From the NCBI GenBank assembly GCA_937924445.1, contig CALDSX010000080.1, forward strand, positions 1 to 40,490: DNA of 40,490 nucleotides. Reading direction: 5' to 3'. The notes below the pieces were generated by a model. The model was not told the DNA's origin and did no database searches. It was given only the letters and a program-made list of their open reading frames with translations. Shown here piece after piece: positions 32,986 through 40,490 of this stretch. The stretch's first letter is position 1. Each line of letters opens with the position of its first letter. The position numbers and the translations under genes are program-made. This DNA comes from an uncultured Chthoniobacterales bacterium (GTDB lineage Bacteria > Verrucomicrobiota > Verrucomicrobiia > Chthoniobacterales > CALDSX01).

Positions 32986-35900
32986 TTACCTCATAATAAC
33001 GCGCAATCGAATGAATCGTCGCGGGTGAGTTTCTAACTCGTCAAGGTCAAATTCTATAACAGTTTCAGTATTATCCGCATTAGGAATGATTGAGCCTGTT
33101 TGGGTCACCTGAACACTTCCCGTGTTCCATTGCCACGAATTAAGATCACCAGAAACCTCTACGCGATACTCAACACCACCACGATCGAGCGGACGTGTAA
33201 ATCGGATTGCCAAATGGCGACCATCTTCATCATCCACCCACTCCATAGTCACGGGATTTTTCCCATTATCGGCCAAATCATCAAGGCCAAGGGCGTATCG
33301 AATAAGGTTCGGATACCGGCTGCCTGGCACTGTCGCAAGAGGCCCACGCTGATCCTCCGGAACCCCTGCAAGATGCAGGGACGCCCACGAATTATAGTTG
33401 GTCTGCGCGACAACAATCACAGTGTCGGAGCTTGTCCCATCCGAAGAGGTCGTAACGCTCACTTCAGGCTCATAAATACCAGGATGAGAATAGGTGTGAG
33501 TGGATACAGGCTGGTGTGAGAATGCCGAACCATCATCGAAATCCCAAGTGAAGGTTGCCGGGGGCAACTGCGGGCTATCCCAGAGCGGGCCCTCATCTGT
33601 TGGAACAAACGTGGGATCCGTAGTGAATAGAATCCGATCCACGAGATATTTGCGTTCCCGAAACCTAATTTCAAAAACATGTTGGCCGGCGCTCACTACA
33701 AAAGGGGTCTCGTGTTTAACCCATCTAAGCCTATTGTAGACGCTCTCGTCAGCCACATCGTCAAAGACACCCCCAACCTGCGCACCGTTGAGCCCCACCA
33801 TGCAGGAATTTCCCTCAGCATTCTTAGACATAACACGCATCCAGAGATGGTACGTGTTGTTTTGAGGAAATTGAACATCAAACTCCACACTTGCAGCATT
33901 ATTCCATGAAACCGGAACAGGAATTCTTTGGTCTGACACAGCAAAAATACCCCCACGGAAGGAACCTTCCCAATCGTTATACCTGGGGTCCCACCACGAC
34001 CAATAAGGGTTTCCACGACCCGGAGTATCCACATAACGATGATGATCTTCCGCCTCGATAATACAAATGTCGGTTTCAGCGGCATAAGCACCACCGGTTT
34101 TAGCCCCCCCCCTTAAAACAGCACCTAACTTCGTTTCAAGGGGAGCAAGACCTCTCGATGGGTTTGCGATTGCTTCCACAGTCAAGTTTTGAGGCAGAAT
34201 GTTCACCTCCCATGTCTTGATGGCTAAACCGCCACGCCCATCCTCAGCTTCCGCACGGATAAAGCGAAGACCGACTAGATCCGACTCTGGTATAAAGTCG
34301 ATGTTTGACTTGCCTTCAAGGTAAAATTGCCGTTTCCCGTCGAAGTACCAACGCAACGCCAACGGATCTCCGTCTGGGTCGTTGACCTGAAAGGAAAAAG
34401 TTGTGCGCTGGCGCGTAGGAATGCTCAAGCCAGAGCCCGGTGTGAAATTCGTCAACACTGGCGGCCTGTTACCCGGCTCCGGTCCAACATTAAAGGTGTA
34501 AGGAATGAGAATTGTCGGTCGTTCCGGATCATTCGAAAGAACGTGAATGTTGCCAGTATGGTTCCCTGCCCCCGCAAGTCGGGAATCAAAGGTAATCGCA
34601 ATTTCAACTTCCCCATTACCCGCAAGTTCGCCGCCGTCGGGGGACATAATGCAGTAATCGCCCGTGTGGACAAGATGCACGTTTTGATCACTTCCACGAA
34701 CAAAGAGCCGCCCACAGAGGTCATAGGCAATGTCCTGAGGATCATAATGTCCTTGGGGGCGGGTAAAAACCGCCATATTTAACCCGTTGAACGGGTTAAT
34801 CTTGACCAGTGGGCCGCCTTTTGTCGCAGCCGACCAAATGGCTCCATTGCCCCATGCGATGGGACCACCTATTTCTGCACCTTCTTCAGTATCACCAAAC
34901 CGATCGAAGCGATCCAAAACGTTTATCAGAGAATTCTCGGGCAAAACACGGTAGAGCCCGTGTAACCTTATGGCCGAAGTTGAACTGACGGCAAGCCATA
35001 AGCCATGAGGCGAGGTCGAAATTCCATAGTTGAACCCTCCAAAATCCGAGGCTAGCTGCATAGAACGATGTATTAGGGTGAGTGGGTTTGTTTGCGTATT
35101 AAACCCAAAAATAAAATCGCTGAGTGTGTCGTCAGATAGATAAGAGTTCCTGTTCATCGCCCAAACGCTTAGAGTCTCAGCCTTCCAACTGATCAATTCC
35201 ATCCACATTCTATCCCCATTACTCGTGGATGGAACTCTTACGGGTGAGCCAACAATCGCACCTGTCACCGCATCATATTTAGCCAGCCAACCTCTATAAT
35301 AACCATTGTAGTTATCCAATTCGAGCAATGGAACCAAGAGATGCTGGCCATTGTATGCGAGGCCTCTCGTAAACCATGCATATTTAACACCTCCTGTTGG
35401 AATGACCAAAGGCGGTAAAAAGCGCAGAATCCGACCCGCGTCTGCCGCTGGAACATCGCTAACCGGCGTCGCAGACCAGCGCAACGATGCCCTGCCGGTA
35501 TTCTGCAATGTAATAGAACGCGTTGTGGACTCACCGAAAGCCAAATTGACTTCAATCGGAGTGGTCTGCACTGATGTCTGCCTTTTGGCCACTTCAATCG
35601 AGACCATCGCGACGTTTGATTCAGCTTCACCATCATCCGCTTTGAACCTTAAGACAACTGTCCCAGTAAATCCAGGTTCTGGGATGTAGGTAAGATCCGG
35701 AGCGTCACCCTTTATCCGCCCAGAGGAGGGGAGTTCGAGCAACTGCCAATTGAGCCTATCGTTATCTGGGTCAGAGGCCCCAAGTGAGAACTGAAGTTTG
35801 TCGGTGTTAGCAACAAAATAGCTTGCATTGCTGGCCGTTGGCGGACGATTTACATTGTTCACATAAAGTTGCCACATCCGCGTGGCCATCCCTCCTTTTC

Positions 35901-38900
35901 CATCCGAAACACTTACTGCCAAAGAATGGGCACCTTGGGCAAAGTAGTTGGGCGCGTAAACATAAGAATTTGCCGTTGTTCCCAAATTGACTCCATCAAG
36001 CGACCAGCGCCAGATCAGGGAGTCGCCATCAGGATCAACGGCAGTTGCTCCAAAGCTTTGAACTGCATTTTCGTTCATTGAATGAGGCGACTCAGGCGTG
36101 TAGGAAGTGATCTCAGGTGATCGGTTGCCATCCTGATTTGTTCCAATATAAAACACAACAGGGATAAACTGTTGAGGCCGCACAGGGTCGTTACTCGATA
36201 GTTTGATCGCGCCGTGATACAAACCGGCTGGAACCAACCGGCCGTCAAATCTTAAACTGACAGTTCGACTTTCACCGGGGGTCATTATCCCAGAAGACTC
36301 TCCGGCTGACATCCACATCCGGACCCCTGACTCAATCTTGCGAATCTTGCGCTGCTGCGTGGCATTTGCTTCATTGTACACCCAAAGATCGCCAGTCTCG
36401 TCCACAACAATTTGACTTTGGTTTGAGTAAGTCGTGTCGCTCGGAACGATTGTCTCAATGATCGAACCGTTCGTGGGATTGATTCGATAAATATTTCGAG
36501 AAAGAACAGCGTTTCCCACTAGCTGAGACTGGATCATATAGAGCCACCCATTAAAGAAAGTGAATCCAGGGAAGTTAATATTTAGTGGTGTGTTTACCTC
36601 TGGCGGCAGCCGGAAATATTCCAGCATTTTACCGCTCAAGCGATCAATTTTTACCATGTGTATATAGTTTCGAGCGTCCCGACGATCAAAAAATTGCCAT
36701 TGCGCCCAAAAATAGCCATCACCGTAAGCGCAAACTTGCACTATGGATTTTTTCGTGACATCCTTAATGTTATAGGTTACTAGCGTTTGCAATTGTCTAT
36801 CAAGTTCCACGGTCTCAACGATCTGCCAAGTCGCTGGATTGACCGCGTGCAGGTTGACGAACGCGAGGGCGGGATACGTAGGATCGATTACCGACTGTTG
36901 GAACCAGAAGTAACGACCATCGAAAAAGCAAAGGCGCCAATCGGGTTTAAAACCTTCTACCAATTCCGGCAAGTAATGAGCTGATATCTGAACTCCAGCT
37001 TTACTCTGTCGATACAGGGTCCCCTTGTTAAGCCAGCAAAGATACTGTCCGTCATAGGCACACCCATTAACTCTGTATTGAACCGGCATCGCTTTTATAT
37101 CCGGCACAGGATCAAACTGTGCGACTACGTTGCCAGCCGTGCTATTACCGCTGGCTATTGCCCCAAGTTGCCAATAGAGATCGGCTACACCGTTATTGCT
37201 AATGGTAATAGAGCGGGTAACCTCCTCCCCAGAAAGAGCTGATACATAGAGGCCCGCGCCATCTTCCACAGAAATAGATGCCACAGGGTTGCCTACTAAC
37301 AGTTCGACATTCGAGACACTTGGCGGCAACGGCACTTCAATAGTTGCAGACGGGTAACGATATTCCGGGGTCTTCACTGCGTTGATCCGCCGACTCACAG
37401 GACGCCCGTAAATGCGACTAAGCATGAACGCGCCACTACTGTCTGTCGTAACCTCTTCAACAATCGGACTGTAAAATGTGACTTTGGCACCCGCCACAGG
37501 ATCGGACGTGAGGTGGTCCCGCACATAGCCCGACACAGTCGCTGTCGTCAGCGGAAAAACAATCCCAGAATGACTCCCAGGCGTGTTATATATGCGCGCC
37601 TCCGTCTTCGAAAGCTCCAAACCGTTGTAAGATGCACTGAGTGAATAAGTCCCTTGCGGCACAGGTATCGAAAAAGTTCCATCGGCGGATGTTACAACCT
37701 CTCCAGAAGCCTCTCCCATATACGAGACCGTGGCACCTTGCAAAGGAGCCCCATCGAGGGTGACCGCCCCGGAAAGTGTGTATGTATTCGAAACGCGCAG
37801 CGAAACCGGAATCGTCCAAATAAACCCATCGTCTGCTTGCACACGAAGGTCAAATTGAACGGTGGACGGGGATGGCAGAGTTGAACTGAACGAAACGACA
37901 AAAGGCGACGCACAAGCAACCGAACCAAGCCGGGGGAGAGTGCCAAAATCAGATCTATTTGCGGTAATTGAAACACCCGCATCGGAACTCAAAAGCGTGG
38001 CATTCACCCCGGTAGCGGCCCCATATCCTAGATTTTTGAGTGTTATTGTCAGCTTCGCCGTTTCACCTGGATTCAACACCCCATCACCATTCCCATCAGG
38101 AGCATCCTCCGAAAGCGTCACTGCACTGACAAGGAGATGCGGGTCGCCATAGATTCCTTCGAGGGCCGCAGCAGCATTAATTCGAGCACCAGTAAGAACT
38201 TTGTCTCTCAACGCTGGGATGCGATCTGCCGTATCAAGAATACGTTGCTTAACCGCAAGGTGCGACATAGGCGCCTGACTCAGCAAAAGCGCCGCCAGCC
38301 CGGCCACATGCGGGCAAGCCATCGAGGTGCCGTTGAAAAAGGCATATGGAGGAGTTCGAATCAACGGTAACGTGCTCAGGATGCCAACCCCCGGCGCGCC
38401 GACATCCACATGAGGTACACCGTAACTTGAAAAGCTGGCCAATCCATCCGTGCTATCCGTCGCCGCTACAGATATGATGTTTGGTAAATCGTAACTGGCA
38501 GGATACATCGGAACGGGCAATCCTGAGTTGCCCGCTGCCGCAACAAAAAGCACCCCCTTGCTGTGAGCGTCCGCAATCGCCTCCCGCAGTGTGTTGCTAC
38601 CCGTTGCCCCCCCCCAAGAGTTCGATGTGATACGCGACCCAATAAGTGTGGCATAGTAAATGGAGTCGACGGCATCCGAATCAAGCCCACTACCGGCAGA
38701 ATTTAGAAACTTAATGCCCACCAAACGGGTCCGCCAGTTCACACCAACGACCCCAACCGAGTTATTTCCAACACCGCCAATCGTGCCTGCACAGTGTGTG
38801 CCATGGTTATTGTCATCCATTGGCTCATTGTTGTCGTTAGCGAAATTCCAGCCATATACATCGTCAACAAACCCGTTTCCATCGTCATCTACGCCGTTGG

Positions 38901-40239
38901 AAGCCTTGTTCCTGCCATTGGCATCCACCCCGGACTCACCGGGATTTATCCAATAGTTCGGCTGAATATCAGGATGATTGCGATCTATTCCAGAATCAAT
39001 GACAGCCACAAGTATCTCATCACTGCCGGTCTGAATGTCCCACGCCGCCCTCGCCGAAATGTCCTTGCCGGACGGCACAGCGTTCAACCTCACCTGCGCG
39101 GGACGGGCCGCCAACAAAGCCTCCCCATCGCTTTGGCGCAGTGGAATCACTGGAAGCCAGTTGCCAAACTCAAACAACGTGCCGGAATATCCTCCAGGTT
39201 CGTTGTTATATAAAAGAATAGCTCTCGCACCGGCCGCTTTTGCATTCGAAGCCTTGGTGGAAAATAAAACCGGTGTGCTACTCGGCCCCCCTCGCTTTAT
39301 CAAAGCGATCTGACCCGATACAGCAGATGGAAAATCCGAGGCAACAGCCCCATATCCGCAATCTATAACATTCCCCGTTATGCCCGCCTCCGGTATTTCG
39401 CCTGAGTAGGACATCTTACCACATTCACTGACAACCATACCTGCAGCGCTGCCAGACAAAACTGTCACTGTGGACGTCGGGTTATGCATCCCCCATATCA
39501 TGTGCTGGTATGCGTCATTCGGCTTCGCAAACGCTTCCAAGATATAATCCGGTTCGGTGCGCCCCACTTTTCCCAACTCAGCCTGAGACATTTCGTAGCG
39601 CATCTCCAACTCAGCAGGAGAGTCGGCTGTAAAACCTATAATGAAAGTGTCGGGGGCGAGCATCTTTCGCCGCACATCAAATCCCTGCCTCTCCAGATAA
39701 CCAAAAAACTCACGCTCCGCGATCCGACTATCGCGTTTTACAATGAAATGATCTGCAGCCATTACCACCCTGTCGGGCGTGTCCTCTGATGCATCGCCCA
39801 GACGCTCCACAACACGCAACATCGGCACCTTGAAATCCCGAACTTTTACAAGGCGAATCAGGCGCCCTCCGTGCCCCCTATCTTCCCGTCTCTCAAACAC
39901 TGTCTCCCCCGCTGCCAACATGCGTGCTATCGGAGAATCGGGCAACGCCTCACCTTCAGCCATTCTGTTCCATCGCCTCTCATCCAACTCTCGCGCGGGG
40001 GTTTGCGTCACACTAGACTCGTTCACCGGCTGATCGAGCGACGCTTCAGGCTTTGTTTCATCCACTTCGCTTTTTGCTGTCTCAATGCCCGAGTCCACAT
40101 TCGTTTTACCACATCTTGTATCCGGTTGTGCTGAAACCGGCTGAACAACTCGAGGCGTTTGCAAAATCAGAAGCCCAGCGAAGAAAATAAAACAGATTGA
40201 AAGGGCAACAAGAACGCTTTTGAACGTGGTGATTTTCAT
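32986..40239 (-). CDS. Giant secreted multidomain subtilisin-family (S8) protease
   Basis: This 2417-residue protein has an N-terminal signal or anchor (residues 7-27) and a long propeptide. The S8 catalytic residues are Asp415 (V-I-D-S-G-I-D), His479 (N-H-G-T-H-C), Asn571 and Ser639 (G-T-S-M-A-C-P-H-V-A-G). A PA-like domain (about 253-392) lies between the W-G-M-H-N element and the catalytic Asp. After residue 700 come a beta-sandwich, two carboxypeptidase regulatory-like repeats (820-970) and two copies of a module with a propeller-like stretch and Ig-type strands (about 990-1500 and 1570-1990). A CBM-like domain then interrupts a PKD domain (2020-2275), and the end is a verrucomicrobial C-terminal module (2283-2417). 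It probably degrades proteins or glycoproteins outside the cell. Confidence 0.88.
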   Translation of the reverse strand: MKITTFKSVLVALSICFIFFAGLLILQTPRVVQPVSAQPDTRCGKTNVDSGIETAKSEVDETKPEASLDQPVNESSVTQTPARELDERRWNRMAEGEALPDSPIARMLAAGETVFERREDRGHGGRLIRLVKVRDFKVPMLRVVERLGDASEDTPDRVVMAADHFIVKRDSRIAEREFFGYLERQGFDVRRKMLAPDTFIIGFTADSPAELEMRYEMSQAELGKVGRTEPDYILEAFAKPNDAYQHMIWGMHNPTSTVTVLSGSAAGMVVSECGKMSYSGEIPEAGITGNVIDCGYGAVASDFPSAVSGQIALIKRGGPSSTPVLFSTKASNAKAAGARAILLYNNEPGGYSGTLFEFGNWLPVIPLRQSDGEALLAARPAQVRLNAVPSGKDISARAAWDIQTGSDEILVAVIDSGIDRNHPDIQPNYWINPGESGVDANGRNKASNGVDDDGNGFVDDVYGWNFANDNNEPMDDNNHGTHCAGTIGGVGNNSVGVVGVNWRTRLVGIKFLNSAGSGLDSDAVDSIYYATLIGSRITSNSWGGATGSNTLREAIADAHSKGVLFVAAAGNSGLPVPMYPASYDLPNIISVAATDSTDGLASFSSYGVPHVDVGAPGVGILSTLPLIRTPPYAFFNGTSMACPHVAGLAALLLSQAPMSHLAVKQRILDTADRIPALRDKVLTGARINAAAALEGIYGDPHLLVSAVTLSEDAPDGNGDGVLNPGETAKLTITLKNLGYGAATGVNATLLSSDAGVSITANRSDFGTLPRLGSVACASPFVVSFSSTLPSPSTVQFDLRVQADDGFIWTIPVSLRVSNTYTLSGAVTLDGAPLQGATVSYMGEASGEVVTSADGTFSIPVPQGTYSLSASYNGLELSKTEARIYNTPGSHSGIVFPLTTATVSGYVRDHLTSDPVAGAKVTFYSPIVEEVTTDSSGAFMLSRIYGRPVSRRINAVKTPEYRYPSATIEVPLPPSVSNVELLVGNPVASISVEDGAGLYVSALSGEEVTRSITISNNGVADLYWQLGAIASGNSTAGNVVAQFDPVPDIKAMPVQYRVNGCAYDGQYLCWLNKGTLYRQSKAGVQISAHYLPELVEGFKPDWRLCFFDGRYFWFQQSVIDPTYPALAFVNLHAVNPATWQIVETVELDRQLQTLVTYNIKDVTKKSIVQVCAYGDGYFWAQWQFFDRRDARNYIHMVKIDRLSGKMLEYFRLPPEVNTPLNINFPGFTFFNGWLYMIQSQLVGNAVLSRNIYRINPTNGSIIETIVPSDTTYSNQSQIVVDETGDLWVYNEANATQQRKIRKIESGVRMWMSAGESSGIMTPGESRTVSLRFDGRLVPAGLYHGAIKLSSNDPVRPQQFIPVVFYIGTNQDGNRSPEITSYTPESPHSMNENAVQSFGATAVDPDGDSLIWRWSLDGVNLGTTANSYVYAPNYFAQGAHSLAVSVSDGKGGMATRMWQLYVNNVNRPPTASNASYFVANTDKLQFSLGASDPDNDRLNWQLLELPSSGRIKGDAPDLTYIPEPGFTGTVVLRFKADDGEAESNVAMVSIEVAKRQTSVQTTPIEVNLAFGESTTRSITLQNTGRASLRWSATPVSDVPAADAGRILRFLPPLVIPTGGVKYAWFTRGLAYNGQHLLVPLLELDNYNGYYRGWLAKYDAVTGAIVGSPVRVPSTSNGDRMWMELISWKAETLSVWAMNRNSYLSDDTLSDFIFGFNTQTNPLTLIHRSMQLASDFGGFNYGISTSPHGLWLAVSSTSAIRLHGLYRVLPENSLINVLDRFDRFGDTEEGAEIGGPIAWGNGAIWSAATKGGPLVKINPFNGLNMAVFTRPQGHYDPQDIAYDLCGRLFVRGSDQNVHLVHTGDYCIMSPDGGELAGNGEVEIAITFDSRLAGAGNHTGNIHVLSNDPERPTILIPYTFNVGPEPGNRPPVLTNFTPGSGLSIPTRQRTTFSFQVNDPDGDPLALRWYFDGKRQFYLEGKSNIDFIPESDLVGLRFIRAEAEDGRGGLAIKTWEVNILPQNLTVEAIANPSRGLAPLETKLGAVLRGGAKTGGAYAAETDICIIEAEDHHRYVDTPGRGNPYWSWWDPRYNDWEGSFRGGIFAVSDQRIPVPVSWNNAASVEFDVQFPQNNTYHLWMRVMSKNAEGNSCMVGLNGAQVGGVFDDVADESVYNRLRWVKHETPFVVSAGQHVFEIRFRERKYLVDRILFTTDPTFVPTDEGPLWDSPQLPPATFTWDFDDGSAFSHQPVSTHTYSHPGIYEPEVSVTTSSDGTSSDTVIVVAQTNYNSWASLHLAGVPEDQRGPLATVPGSRYPNLIRYALGLDDLADNGKNPVTMEWVDDEDGRHLAIRFTRPLDRGGVEYRVEVSGDLNSWQWNTGSVQVTQTGSIIPNADNTETVIEFDLDELETHPRRFIRLRVIMR

Positions 40240-40298
40240 TAAATAACAGCAATGATTCAGGGGGAATGGTCCTTAGAAAACCATTTACAGTAACTGCT

Positions 40299-40325
40299 CA
40301 GGTAGCCCCACCATGGGGCTACCTG
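40299..40325. repeat. Strong palindrome between the protease gene and the DruA-like gene
   Basis: CAGGTAGCCCC and GGGGCTACCTG form a perfect 11-base stem around ACCAT. Another pairing, TTACAG (40285-40290) with CTGTAA (40323-40328), overlaps it. It lies 60 bases upstream of the protease start and about 95 bases before the edge gene. It could be a mobile-element terminal structure, a REP-like element or a leader hairpin; no T-run follows in either direction. Confidence 0.45.
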
Positions 40326-40420
40326 TAACCGAAGAATAGATTACTCCCCCACCGAACGCAACAGAAAAAAGTTCGTTTTTTACTGGATTCAAGAGGGGGG
40401 CCTGCCGTATCTTGCTCGCC

Positions 40421-40490
40421 ATGACAAGCGTCTTGGTGATGCAAGGCCGCCAGTTGAACGGCGTGGACATCGCTTGGATCCGGGGGCTGC
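40421..40490 (+). CDS. DruA/DUF4338-like protein, N-terminal fragment (cut by window edge)
   Basis: Only 23 codons are visible from ATG 40421: the sequence includes V-M-Q-G-R-Q-L-N-G-V-D-I-A-W-I-R-G-L. This resembles the start of DUF4338 proteins, which include DruA of the Druantia anti-phage system and many relatives that travel with insertion sequences. The fragment is short, so the match is tentative. A purine-rich AGAGGGGGG lies about 20 bases upstream. Whether it belongs to a mobile element or a defence locus depends on what follows outside the window. Confidence 0.45.
   Translation, partial: MTSVLVMQGRQLNGVDIAWIRGL

Noticed and set aside
40285-40470. A 61-residue reading frame on the minus strand at the right edge
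   Set aside because: It is antisense to the DruA-like frame, has no family pattern and spans the palindrome, so I treat it as a shadow.

Overview
The window reads as a stretch of chromosome from a bacterium of the PVC group, most probably Verrucomicrobiota. I infer this from protein style, not from an rRNA gene: the giant secreted protease ends in the C-terminal module common in verrucomicrobial exoproteins (a segment with an N-x-x-R-Y-A-L-G-L core and a terminal R-F-I-R-L-R-V), many Shine-Dalgarno sequences are weak or absent, and aldolase-like, sugar isomerase and PfkB kinase genes sit together as in many PVC genomes. Base composition is near 50% GC. Most of the window is housekeeping DNA, with mobile-element fragments at both edges.

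Left part (1-9508): the tail of an IS630-type transposase, trpF, then gmd, a NIL-domain protein, tsf and rpsB on the minus strand. ruvC and lipB follow on the plus strand, and then the translation/transcription operon nusA-infB-rbfA on the minus strand. rimP, the usual first gene of that operon, is absent here, and a terminator-like hairpin lies in the nusA leader.

Middle (9806-21000): a sigma-54 response regulator, aroD, an operon of polyprenyl-phosphate sugar transferase, tlyA, NAD kinase and a PTS EIIA-like protein, RNase PH, holA, a TraB/TIKI-like membrane protein, and a Pal-like lipoprotein. A good bidirectional terminator closes this run.

Sugar region (19581-24151, minus strand): a DR2241-like Fe-S protein, then an apparent operon of a class I aldolase-like protein, a D-lyxose isomerase-like cupin, a PfkB kinase and a Mn-type superoxide dismutase. 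Isomerase, kinase and aldolase suggest a small dedicated catabolic pathway of unknown substrate.

Right part (24546-32699): an Mpv17/PMP22-like membrane protein, a family 2 glycosyltransferase, tilS-aat, a KDPG aldolase, tRNA-Pro(GGG) and a four-gene sulfur cassette. The cassette runs arsR, a CoA-disulfide reductase/rhodanese/TusA/DsrE-like fusion, a DUF1858-rhodanese protein and an IscU/NifU-type scaffold. An inverted repeat overlaps the arsR start codon and probably serves as its operator. This cassette and the isomerase-kinase-aldolase set are the best candidates for under-described systems.

Far right (32986-40490): one gene for a 2417-residue secreted subtilisin-family protease with unusual domain insertions and an internal duplication, then a strong palindrome and the first 23 codons of a DruA/DUF4338-like gene that runs off the edge.
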